This document shows positions 7,709-15,414 of a DNA stretch of 20,258 nt, in pieces (within the stretch, counting starts at the first letter, position 1; the number at the start of each line of letters is the position of its first letter). The DNA lies in assembly GCF_030441895.1 (NCBI RefSeq), contig NZ_JARJAS010000036.1. The stretch is one strand, 5' to 3'. Origin of the DNA: Enterococcus_D entomosocium (GTDB lineage Bacteria; Bacillota; Bacilli; Lactobacillales; Enterococcaceae). Both the position numbers and the translations under genes were made by a program. The notes under the pieces are model-generated. The model ran no database searches. It saw only the letters and a program-made list of their open reading frames with translations, and was not told the DNA's origin.

Positions 7709-9184
7709 ATGAGAGAGCTGCAATTGGCCTTCATCAGCAACCGCACAACCGCGCGGTTGTTTCGGCTGTTGAGTACGATTGAGCGAGATCGGGTGTTTAC
7801 GATTGGCGACTTAGCTGAGCGCAATCAGGTAACTCAGCGGACGATTGCCAATGATATCAAATACATGAAAGAATATTTTGGGGACAGTATAGTTCTTGTT
7901 TCCGGCAATAGCGGGTTTGTTTTCGAAGAGAAAAAGCCTACAGAATATCAAAAAAGAAAACAAAGTTTGTTAAAAAATGAATGCTTATTTGAAATTATCG
8001 GGAATATCTTTCATGGCAAGTTAGCTAAGGTGGATGAGCTAGCACATCATTACCATTTTTCAGAGAGTACATTTCGGCGCTTACTCAATCAGCGCAACCC
8101 TATTTTGAAAAGCTATGGCTTACAATGGACCTCCAATCCTTTAACGATTGAAGGAAGCGAAGCCAACTTACGTAAGTTTTTCAAAGATTTTTATTATGAA
8201 GGGGTCGAAACGATCTATACATTGGTCCCAGACCAAGCATTGCATGACCTGATTTTAGGGCAATTGGATGACAAGTTCGGCTATTATGAAATCGGATCTG
8301 GGGCGACCCCCGCAGCGTTTTACTATACGTTTTATATTGCCATCAAACGCGCGAGCCTTGGCTATCATATCACTGTGCCCAAAGAACTGGTCAGGCAAGC
8401 GTATAAAGGGAATAGTTTCGCCAAACTTTATTCCTTGAAAAAAGGCATTGAAGAAATCTATCAGACCCAGCTGCCCAAAGAAGAATTTGCTTGGATCTAC
8501 TTAGTCACCTTGTGCAAGCGAACCTTGGATCAAGAAGAACGAGAGGAAAAATTTTACCAACAATTTCATCAAGGTACAGCGATTGCAAACGTGGCCGAAT
8601 TGTTTCTGCAGAACCATGATGTGCCCAAAGAGCAAGCCATTACGGTGGCGACGTTTTTACGTTCTTTCTTTTTATCGAGGAAAATAAACCATGCGATTGC
8701 GCCGGTTTTGAACAAGGAAATGGATGATATCAAAGAAGTGATCATGCGTTCCAACAGCGAGAATTATCAAAAGAACTTACAATTTCTTAAGGAGCAGAGC
8801 AAAAAACTCTCTTTGTCTAGTGCTTACTTAGAAGACATCTGTGTCAGTTTAACAATTTATAGCGAGTTGATTTTCGATTATTACGCACCAGCAAAAACCA
8901 TTTATTTTCTCCTAGAAGGAGATCATTTTGTGTGCCAGCACATTCAAACTCGAGCAATCCAGCGGTTTGGCAGCAAGCACGAGTTGACCTTTGTGCAGCT
9001 GCAATATTTAACAAAGAAGACGCTAAATGGATCACATATTGATTTGATCGTGACCAATTACAATCGCTATCTCGTCGATTACAAAGTCAAAACAGATTAT
9101 TTATTATTAAAATCTCTTCCAGATGATCGCGATTGGGAACATCTTGAACGGAAAATAAACCCGTATCAAAAACCGCTTTTTTAA
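7709..9184 (+). CDS. Mga/AtxA-type virulence-style regulator
   Basis: This 491-residue protein has the Mga/AtxA plan of stand-alone Gram-positive regulators. A first helix-turn-helix lies at about 27-56 (FTIGDLAERNQVTQRTIAND) and a second Mga-type one at about 104-130 (AKVDELAHHYHFSESTFRRL). A long helical PRD-like middle region (about 150-390) follows. The C-terminal segment (396-450) has an alternating EIIB-like pattern ending SHIDLIVTN. In relatives the PRD-like histidines are phosphorylated by the PTS, but I cannot confirm that here. The start is ATG 7709 with AAAAAGGAG eight bases before it. An in-frame GTG at 7700 overlaps that site and is rejected. The gene stands directly before the surface-protein operon, as such regulators often do, so it is probably the operon's activator. 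The family call is good; the target is inferred. Confidence 0.87.
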   Translation: MRELQLAFISNRTTARLFRLLSTIERDRVFTIGDLAERNQVTQRTIANDIKYMKEYFGDSIVLVSGNSGFVFEEKKPTEYQKRKQSLLKNECLFEIIGNIFHGKLAKVDELAHHYHFSESTFRRLLNQRNPILKSYGLQWTSNPLTIEGSEANLRKFFKDFYYEGVETIYTLVPDQALHDLILGQLDDKFGYYEIGSGATPAAFYYTFYIAIKRASLGYHITVPKELVRQAYKGNSFAKLYSLKKGIEEIYQTQLPKEEFAWIYLVTLCKRTLDQEEREEKFYQQFHQGTAIANVAELFLQNHDVPKEQAITVATFLRSFFLSRKINHAIAPVLNKEMDDIKEVIMRSNSENYQKNLQFLKEQSKKLSLSSAYLEDICVSLTIYSELIFDYYAPAKTIYFLLEGDHFVCQHIQTRAIQRFGSKHELTFVQLQYLTKKTLNGSHIDLIVTNYNRYLVDYKVKTDYLLLKSLPDDRDWEHLERKINPYQKPLF

Positions 9185-9196
9185 ACCCATTCCCGT

Positions 9197-9219
9197 ACCT
9201 TTCACACAGTGAAAGAGGT
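9197..9219 (+). terminator. Weak hairpin after the Mga-like gene
   Basis: ACCTTTCAC pairs with GTGAA-AG-AGGT around the loop ACA, with a two-base bulge. The tail TTATTTATT is only moderately T-rich, so termination is probably partial. Confidence 0.45.
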
Positions 9220-9275
9220 AGGTTATTTATTCATCTATTTCAGGTGTTTATGAAAATAATGATTTTCTTTTGCTA

Positions 9276-9312
9276 AAGGACCACGCTATTCTTAGTTTAG
9301 TAAGGACCACGC
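9276..9312 (+). repeat. 11-bp direct repeat, candidate activator site
   Basis: AAGGACCACGC occurs at 9276-9286 and again at 9302-9312, with starts 26 bases apart. Each copy is preceded by a T/A pair. It lies between the Mga-like gene and the operon, about 70 bases before the only -10 candidate, where an activator would bind. Confidence 0.6.
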
Positions 9313-9417
9313 GTGATACACTTACAGTTTTTTTCGTCTCATTAACCTTCGTTTTTAAGAAATCGGAACTCGTATGTAGATATTATTTTACAAAAACCCA
9401 ATCTAACAACTTTCTTC

Positions 9418-9448
9418 AGACATTTGATTCGTCCAAATGTCTTTTTTT
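9418..9448 (+). terminator. Intrinsic terminator inside the operon leader
   Basis: The stem AGACATTTG (9418-9426) pairs perfectly with CAAATGTCT (9434-9442) over a 7-base loop, followed by seven T. It lies 112 bases before the adhesin start and 234 bases after the regulator's stop. It either ends read-through from the regulator or attenuates transcripts that start upstream of it. Confidence 0.85.
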
Positions 9449-9560
9449 GTCGTTCCCCCAAAAACGAAGAATATTGAGACAACTTTGTGTGAAAAGGAGG
9501 AGGCTGTTTCTTAGCTTCAACCTTCTTGACGCACCAAAGACTTGAAGAAAGGAGGATATG

Positions 9561-12500
9561 ATGAAACTACTTACATTGTTTTCTGCAGTATTCCTACTAA
9601 GCAGCACGGCGGTCAACACGACACTGGCGTTCCAGCAAGTTGCTTATGCAGAAACAGAGTCACTTTCTGAAGAGACGCAACACTCCTCAACTGAGGAAAC
9701 CACTAATTCTGCTGATCGATCGGAAGACCAAGAAACAACCGAAGAAAGCAGTGAAGAACAATCTTCTTCGGAAGCCACGGATGATTCCACGACAGCTAGC
9801 CAAGAAGAAGCAGAGGAAAATGAAGCACTGCCCGAAGCAGAAACGCCAGATAGCTCAGAAGATGAAGCGGAAACAGAAGCTGAGAATGAGCAAATCGAAA
9901 GGTTTGATGCTGAAGCTTCAGCGGTCGCATTGACTATAGCAAGTGAGGCGCAATTGCGGGCAATTTTACTTGGGGAATCCTTTACCGATGAAGATGGCAC
10001 GGAGTATCATTACGAAGAAATCGCCAATGATCAATCCTTGGTGCTTACTTTTGCCAACAACTTGGCATTAACTGAGCCAATCAGTGGTATCCAACGGGCA
10101 GACGTTACTTTTCGTAGTCAAGATACACCTGTGATCGTTTCGCAGACGGCGGCAGAGAACCTGATGCAGTTTGCGGCACCTGTTCAACTGACTTGGCAAG
10201 GGGTGCAACAACAAGGCATTCAGTCGGCGCAAGGGCTGGCTCAAACAACTGGGGCTTCAACGATTACCTTTGAAGATACCCAACTGGAGCTGACCACTAC
10301 CGCAGGACGCGTGGTGAATAACAACCAAGCACATCTTCATTTCAAAGGAACCAATGTGGTGACGACAGCGACGTCTTCCATTCCAACGTTATTCACGGCT
10401 GAAGGACTCTTGGTCGAAGGCCAATTGACGATCAATCATCGCTCATCAAATGCCACACCAATCTTTGAAATGAATCAAGTAGCAGTCGCTAGCCAAGCTG
10501 AAATTTCTGTCACCCGAAGTACCAACAGCAATACTGGCACTGTCTTTCACATGACAGGTACCGCAGCAAGCCTTGATTTTGGTCAAGGAAGTATGACCAC
10601 GATTCGCCAATCTGGCGCAATGGTTTCCCTACCAAATGCCAATCAAGATAGTCGGTTGACGCTAGCAACTGGGGCAACACTAGATGTTGGCACGGGACAG
10701 GGGCTTTCTGGTAATTCCACCAGCACGCTAGGCGAAGTAAGGTTACAAGCAGGGAGTCAGTTAAAACTATCTGAGTACGGGACGGTCAGCGAGACGCCCG
10801 CCATCAATGTCGGACACCGCTTCATCGTTGAAAATAGTACCGCGGACCAACCTACCATTATTGAAGGAACGCGGATGGGCACAACGACCGGAGCTTTTAT
10901 CCATGTTCGTTCCTCTGATGCAGAAGTTCGCTTTGGTGCGTTCACCCAAATGAATGTGAATCAAACAGGGCCACTATTAACCGCTTCTTTAGCAGATGTC
11001 TTTGTTGGAGAAAACACTCGAATCGATGCTACGACCGGCAATGGCTTTACTGGCGACACTATGGTCAAGAGTTTTCGAATGGAAGATCATAGTCACATTG
11101 AATTGCAAGAACGGACAAGCAGTAATTCAAATGTTCAACGGTTCTTCGTCCGAGATTCCTTTGTTACAGGAAACGACGTCACTCTGAATGCGAAACGACA
11201 AGTGACGACCGGAGACGCTGCTTTCATGCAACTGCAAGCGGCGAATGCTCGTTTTGTTTCTGGCAATAATAATGAGATGACCATTTCGCAGCGAGGAGCT
11301 ATCTTCACTGGTTCAGCCACCACAAGTGAGTTGCACTTTGGGAAAGAAAACACCATCCATCTCACCTCTGGTCGAGGATTAACAGGGAGTACTGGATCTA
11401 CACGAAGAATGGTGGTGGGCGAAGAAACAAAAATTTTTGTTTATGAACACGGGACAAATGATAACCAGCATTTTGTTCGTTTGCGTGATGAACTAAAACT
11501 AGAAGCTGGTGCAGAATTGCACATCCAAAGAACGTCTACCCGAACAGCGGAAGCTATTCGTCTGACACGCGCCAATTCTCAATTTACGATGGAGGAGAGA
11601 AGCAAACTGTCTGTCGAAGTCCGGGGGATTGCGTTTTATGGAACCACGACAACGAATGTCTATGTGGGTGACAATGCTGAAATAGATTCGAAAGCTAGTT
11701 ACGGCTTTACAGGTCGACGAACGATTCGCTCGTTTGTTACTGGGAAAGAGGCAAAAATCAGTCACACTGAGGCAACTAGCGGAAACCTAACTGTTTCAAC
11801 GAGCTTATCGGATTCGCCCTTTCGAGTGAGTCATACCTTTACACTGGGAGAAAATGCAGAATTTACTCTTCTACGTGAGCGCAATCGAAATGATGCTGGT
11901 GCGATTCGAATCAATAATACGAGTGGCGTAGCTACTTTGAAAAAAGGCGCGAAGATGTCCATTCAACAAGTCGGTGGTGCTTTCTATGCTCCCCGAGGTG
12001 CAAGTTTTGTGATGGAAGAAGGGGCATCTTTTTATGCCAATACGTCCAATGGCTTTAACTCAAGTACCCGTCGCTTTAGTCAGATGACGATCGGGAAAAA
12101 TACCAATTTCCATCTGACTGATGCCGGTATGAGCGTCAATCGTTCCACGAGTCGTCCAATGATCGATATTGCCAATACGATCACAGCAGGAGAAGATGCC
12201 CAATTTCTGGTAGAGACAGAAGTCAATCGAAGCGAACTTATCTACTTTAGAAATTCGCGAGCCAACTTGAATATCAATGGTGTACAACGATTCGAATTAG
12301 TTCATCCGACGACACGAGCGGGAAACAGTCGTACCACTTTGCAACGCTTGATTCGTTCTGGAACCAATACGAATGCAAATGGGTTGAGTATCAATTTTGA
12401 TAATCAGAAAGTGTCTCTTTGGACAACCACTGGTGAAACACCTACAGAAGAATTCATCAATGTTTCTGGCACGTTGCGGATCAATCGCAATAGCGGATCG

Positions 12501-13730
12501 AATCCTTCTTGGGGGACTTTTAATGCTGAGTCACGTTCTCGCTACCTGAGTGTTCAAAATGCGGATGGCTCACTAGAATCCTTAAATGGTGTCGACTTTG
12601 CTGCAGCAATCAGCGGAAATAACTACCGTCGTTTGGTTTTTTCGGAACCAGAAGGCCTCATTGCCCGAATCGATGCATTGAGTGATCAGTCGACTGAAAT
12701 CACTGGTTCCATGTACGAGGATACCGATGTCACCTTGATCTCCTATACAAATACCGATGGAGAAGTCGTCGAATTGGACAAAAACTCTGAACGAATCGAA
12801 TGGGGCGACTATCGGGATGAAAATCAGCTGTATCGCTATTTCCGCATTCCCTTAAGAGAAAATGAGCGATTGGAAACAGAGACAGAAGTGTCGATTTTCT
12901 TATCGAAACCTTCGATTGAGACCTATGTCGATGTGACCGCTCGTCAAACCGTGATTAAAGGTGTGAATTTTGAAGCATACAATATCACCTTAGATCGCTA
13001 TAAAATTAATGAATTAAGCACGCAAGAAGAATTAGATGCTTTGATCCTTCAAGAAAGTCGCGCGCAAGCCGCAAATGTATTGACGGAAGCGGATATGACG
13101 GATGACTTTCGCATCGTAGAAACGGATCTTACACGAGAAGTGGACGAAGACGGCAGCTACTTCGCTGTTCTTGAGGTGGGGAATAAAGCCTACCAGATGA
13201 CTATCGGTATCGATGTGACATCGAAACTGGAGCATATGCGAGTGACGATCCCGACCAAAATGGTCTTTGAATCCTTGTACAATACGGCGGAATCGAATCG
13301 TAATTTTGAAAGCCAAGCGTATGAGATCCGCAATCAATCGCCACTTGCTGTGGATACCTATATCAATCAATTGGCGATCGATGATCATGCCGGAATCGTC
13401 TTGTTAGGAGAGGGAGAAGATCCCCTCGATTACGCTGAAAGTGAAAGCGAAGAGGAAGACCCAACCCTTACTTATGACGATATCTCAACCCCGCTGTTGC
13501 GATTGAACCTAAAAACGGAAGAAACCCAGATTCAACTCTATGAAGCGATGGAAGAACAACACTTGGTTCGCTTAGAAGAAAGAAGTCGCGTGCCGATTTC
13601 CTTAACAGGGGATTTCTATGGGGATTACCCGCAATGGGTCGTTGATTCAGAAGCCGATCAAGGCGGATATTATGAAGACTTGCTCGTACCGAATTATCGC
13701 ATCGTCTTACGCTTTGTTCCACGAGACTAA
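9561..13730 (+). CDS. Large beta-helix surface adhesin with WxL-like C-terminal domain
   Basis: This is a 1389-residue secreted protein. Residues 1-30 are a signal peptide (hydrophobic core LLTLFSAVFLLSS, likely cleavage after AYA). Residues 31-117 are an acidic Ser/Thr/Glu linker, a likely wall-spanning stalk. Residues from about 125 to 920 look like a right-handed beta-helix of the pectate-lyase-like adhesive type, with five modules of about 109-116 residues. Next come beta-rich, Ig-like regions (about 1020-1225, including EAYNITLDRYKINELS and a DGSYFAVLEVGN strand). Residues 1226-1389 share a domain with the small secreted protein two genes on (VTIPT, Y-E-I-R-N-Q-S, SLTGD, RIVLRFVP). There is no LPXTG, no GW or LysM repeats and no canonical WxL motif, so wall binding must rely on partner proteins. 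The start is ATG 9561 (GGAGG five bases before); ATG 9558 is too close to that site. It is the first gene of a four-gene operon. Confidence 0.85.
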   Translation: MKLLTLFSAVFLLSSTAVNTTLAFQQVAYAETESLSEETQHSSTEETTNSADRSEDQETTEESSEEQSSSEATDDSTTASQEEAEENEALPEAETPDSSEDEAETEAENEQIERFDAEASAVALTIASEAQLRAILLGESFTDEDGTEYHYEEIANDQSLVLTFANNLALTEPISGIQRADVTFRSQDTPVIVSQTAAENLMQFAAPVQLTWQGVQQQGIQSAQGLAQTTGASTITFEDTQLELTTTAGRVVNNNQAHLHFKGTNVVTTATSSIPTLFTAEGLLVEGQLTINHRSSNATPIFEMNQVAVASQAEISVTRSTNSNTGTVFHMTGTAASLDFGQGSMTTIRQSGAMVSLPNANQDSRLTLATGATLDVGTGQGLSGNSTSTLGEVRLQAGSQLKLSEYGTVSETPAINVGHRFIVENSTADQPTIIEGTRMGTTTGAFIHVRSSDAEVRFGAFTQMNVNQTGPLLTASLADVFVGENTRIDATTGNGFTGDTMVKSFRMEDHSHIELQERTSSNSNVQRFFVRDSFVTGNDVTLNAKRQVTTGDAAFMQLQAANARFVSGNNNEMTISQRGAIFTGSATTSELHFGKENTIHLTSGRGLTGSTGSTRRMVVGEETKIFVYEHGTNDNQHFVRLRDELKLEAGAELHIQRTSTRTAEAIRLTRANSQFTMEERSKLSVEVRGIAFYGTTTTNVYVGDNAEIDSKASYGFTGRRTIRSFVTGKEAKISHTEATSGNLTVSTSLSDSPFRVSHTFTLGENAEFTLLRERNRNDAGAIRINNTSGVATLKKGAKMSIQQVGGAFYAPRGASFVMEEGASFYANTSNGFNSSTRRFSQMTIGKNTNFHLTDAGMSVNRSTSRPMIDIANTITAGEDAQFLVETEVNRSELIYFRNSRANLNINGVQRFELVHPTTRAGNSRTTLQRLIRSGTNTNANGLSINFDNQKVSLWTTTGETPTEEFINVSGTLRINRNSGSNPSWGTFNAESRSRYLSVQNADGSLESLNGVDFAAAISGNNYRRLVFSEPEGLIARIDALSDQSTEITGSMYEDTDVTLISYTNTDGEVVELDKNSERIEWGDYRDENQLYRYFRIPLRENERLETETEVSIFLSKPSIETYVDVTARQTVIKGVNFEAYNITLDRYKINELSTQEELDALILQESRAQAANVLTEADMTDDFRIVETDLTREVDEDGSYFAVLEVGNKAYQMTIGIDVTSKLEHMRVTIPTKMVFESLYNTAESNRNFESQAYEIRNQSPLAVDTYINQLAIDDHAGIVLLGEGEDPLDYAESESEEEDPTLTYDDISTPLLRLNLKTEETQIQLYEAMEEQHLVRLEERSRVPISLTGDFYGDYPQWVVDSEADQGGYYEDLLVPNYRIVLRFVPRD
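10527..12240 (+). repeat. Five coding modules of about 110 residues in the adhesin
   Basis: The landmark G-x-G-[LF]-[ST]-G or a variant recurs at residues 379 (GQGLSG), 493 (GNGFTG), 604 (GRGLTG), 713 (SYGFTG) and 829 (SNGFNS), spaced 114, 111, 109 and 116. In each module a block like M-x-I-x-Q-x-G-A-x-F precedes the landmark and a block like V-G-x-x-T-x-I follows it. The copies are strongly diverged in both DNA and protein, so the duplications are old. Confidence 0.7.
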
Positions 13731-13769
13731 GAAAAAAAGATCGTACCAAACGTGAAGGAGGTGAATCCA

Positions 13770-14288
13770 TTGGAGCAAACGAATCAAACCGAAAATAAAA
13801 AACGACGGAAATGGCTCTGGTGGTTGTTGCTATTGGCCGTACTTGCCGGTGGACTCGGGTACTATTTCTATCAATCAAAAGAAGCAGTTCCGTTGATCAG
13901 TGCAGACCTTTTGCCTGAATCTGGCGATGCCACCGATCAGCGATTATCTGAACGGGCGCAGGAAATTGCAGATGCGAATTATTTCACCCTGCAAATCAAT
14001 CCAGAAGCCATTTTTGAAGATGGTCAAAGCACGGGATCCATCGAAATCGTTAATCCAGGCACCAATGTGTACCCAATCGCCGTGGATATCTCTTTACTGT
14101 CGAGCGGGGAAGTCATCTATTCTTCCGGTGCGATCTATCCAAATCAATTTGTTGAAAATGTCGCCTTAGCGACACCATTGGCAAAAGGCGAGTATCCTGC
14201 CAAAGCCACCATCAATATTTACGACCCTGAAAGCAAAGAAAAACAAGGGGTCACTGAAGCTGAATTAACGATTATCGTTAAGAATTAA
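13770..14288 (+). CDS. One-pass membrane protein with extracellular beta-sandwich
   Basis: This is a 172-residue protein. A short basic inside segment (NKKRRK) is followed by one membrane helix (about 16-36, WLWWLLLLAVLAGGLGYYF). An outside part follows whose second half is strand-rich (YFTLQINPE, STGSIEIVNPGTNVYPIAVD, GEVIYSSGAIYPNQ, KGEYPAKATINIYD, EAELTIIVKN). It reads as a single Ig-like or DUF916-like beta-sandwich but is far shorter than the DUF916 proteins of classical WxL operons. I do not recognise a named family. The start is TTG 13770 with AAGGAGGTG eight bases before it. The longer GTG start at 13752 would put that binding site inside the gene. It lies 39 bases after the adhesin stop. 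The role is inferred: a membrane-side dock or assembly factor for the surface complex. Confidence 0.8.
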   Translation: MEQTNQTENKKRRKWLWWLLLLAVLAGGLGYYFYQSKEAVPLISADLLPESGDATDQRLSERAQEIADANYFTLQINPEAIFEDGQSTGSIEIVNPGTNVYPIAVDISLLSSGEVIYSSGAIYPNQFVENVALATPLAKGEYPAKATINIYDPESKEKQGVTEAELTIIVKN

Positions 14289-14313
14289 AAAAAGGAAAAG
14301 TGAGGAAATAAAA

Positions 14314-14877
14314 ATGAAAAAATTTGTAGCAGCTATTCTAAGTACAGCAACGATCGCAGGAGTAATCGCAAGCGGCACCACCGCTTTTGCGACACAAACT
14401 ATTGACGGACGTGAAGGCGATACGTCAGGAGATGTCCAAGTAAACGGGATCATCGGTGAATTCGATAATACAACACCTGGACCAAATCCCGATGATTTGA
14501 ACCAATGGATCAATGTAACGATTCCAACGACTGCTTTGTTCTATACGACAGAAGCGTCAAGTCATACAGAGATCGTTTCGCCTACGTACACAGTGACAAA
14601 TAACTCAGCAGTTGGTGTGATCGCTTCTGTTGCAGGTGTTGATACACCATTGAATATGTCTGAAGTAGACTTGTTAAACGTAAACGGGATTGAGTTGTTT
14701 GAAAACGGCACACCAACTGTAACAGAAACAGAATTGTTTACCCTTGAAGGCAACCAAGGAACGAATGAAGGGACGTTTGCGTTCACTGGTGAAGCAACTC
14801 CTGTCAATGCATCAGAAGAATCAAACCCAAGTTTCAAATTGGTCTTGAGTTTTGCGCCGGATGTAGAGGAAGACTAA
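14314..14877 (+). CDS. Small secreted WxL-like protein without WxL motif
   Basis: This is a 187-residue secreted protein. Residues 1-26 are a classic signal peptide ending AFA. The mature part begins with an acidic stretch and the motif GDVQVNGIIGE (39-49). A beta-sandwich-like domain from 66 to 182 follows: INVTIPTTALF, TYTVTNNSAVGVIASV, FAFTGEATP and FKLVLSFAP. The same landmarks form the C-terminal domain of the large adhesin in this operon. The layout (signal peptide, then V-x-x-P strand, then xVTNNS strand) resembles WxL-domain proteins of enterococci, but neither of the two W-x-L motifs is present. It has no membrane or sortase anchor, so it is either free or held by a partner. It starts 25 bases after the membrane-protein gene, with GTGAGGA as the binding site. 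Confidence 0.85.
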   Translation: MKKFVAAILSTATIAGVIASGTTAFATQTIDGREGDTSGDVQVNGIIGEFDNTTPGPNPDDLNQWINVTIPTTALFYTTEASSHTEIVSPTYTVTNNSAVGVIASVAGVDTPLNMSEVDLLNVNGIELFENGTPTVTETELFTLEGNQGTNEGTFAFTGEATPVNASEESNPSFKLVLSFAPDVEED

Positions 14878-14911
14878 AAACTGAAATCCCAGTAAAGAAG
14901 GGATCTATCGT

Positions 14912-15241
14912 ATGAAAAAACGAAAAAGAATCATTTTTTTCATCGCTGCATTACTGGCTCTGACTGTCTGGGAGCTATCAGAAACCGTTGTCGCAGAGGC
15001 GACAACAGGGCAGGTCACTGTGACTGGTCGAATTGGTGAAACAGCGAAGGAAGAGGAAGAAGCAGACGATGACAATAAGAAAACGATCGTCGCAGATGCT
15101 TCTCAAATCGGACAAGGGAAATTACCGCAAACAGGTTCTTCAAACACCACTCGTTTGATCATCCTTGGGTATGCACTCTTAGTACTGTTTGTCATTGCAA
15201 CGACAAGAAAAAAGAAGCACGGTGAAAGCGTCGCTCCTTAA
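14912..15241 (+). CDS. Mini LPQTG cell-wall-anchored protein
   Basis: This 109-residue protein has a signal peptide (1-30, ending AEA), a mature region of only about 45 residues, and a complete sortase A signal: LPQTG (71-75), a hydrophobic helix (81-97) and a basic tail RKKK. The mature part opens with GQVTVTGRIGE (33-43) and continues as an acidic linker (EEEEADDDNKK). It is too small to be an adhesin. Tiny LPXTG proteins are known companions in WxL operons. The GxVxVxGxIGE motif is shared with the secreted protein encoded just before it, at the same place in the mature chain, so I infer that it tethers that protein to peptidoglycan. It starts 34 bases after the previous stop with AAGAAGGG as the binding site, and a strong terminator follows. 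Confidence 0.9.
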   Translation: MKKRKRIIFFIAALLALTVWELSETVVAEATTGQVTVTGRIGETAKEEEEADDDNKKTIVADASQIGQGKLPQTGSSNTTRLIILGYALLVLFVIATTRKKKHGESVAP

Positions 15242-15267
15242 CTATCGTCATCGCTAGAAGCGTAAAG

Positions 15268-15304
15268 GAGAAACTGTGAGGAAAACTTACAGTTTCTCTT
15301 TTTT
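15268..15304 (+). terminator. Terminator of the surface-protein operon
   Basis: GAGAAACTGT (15268-15277) pairs perfectly with ACAGTTTCTC (15289-15298). A run of six T follows (15299-15304). It is 26 bases after the LPQTG gene. Confidence 0.88.
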
Positions 15305-15414
15305 AATGAAAGAGTAGAGCGGATAAAAAATGAATCAAAAAGGTAAGCAGTCCTTAGTGATACCACAAACGCTGTATAAGTGAGGTCAGTGATAGTTTTG
15401 AAAGGATACAGAAG

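Larger units (their letters stand above)
9220..9560 (+). other. Complex leader of the surface-protein operon
   Basis: There is no supported gene here. A 91-codon frame at 9270-9545 lacks a ribosome binding site and runs through the terminator. The region holds an 11-bp direct repeat (9276-9312) and a weak -10 candidate TATTAT (9381-9386). An intrinsic terminator follows (9418-9448), then a strong but unused ribosome-binding-like site AAAAGGAGGAGG (9492-9503). An inverted repeat CTTCAA/TTGAAG (9515-9520, 9542-9547) lies just before the real binding site GGAGG (9551-9555). Together these suggest an activator-controlled promoter and possible control at the RNA level. Confidence 0.5.

Noticed and set aside
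9270..9545. 91-codon plus-strand frame in the adhesin leader
   Set aside because: It has no ribosome binding site, it crosses a strong terminator, and its composition is unlike a protein (KRRRLFLSF...). It is better read as leader RNA.
9644..10000. 118-codon minus-strand frame rich in serine inside the adhesin linker
   Set aside because: It is a mirror of the low-complexity Glu/Ser-rich coding stretch on the plus strand. There is no start signal.
13468..13878. 136-codon minus-strand frame spanning the adhesin end and the next gene
   Set aside because: It runs opposite two well-supported genes with good binding sites and contains Arg/Ser-rich antisense-type composition.
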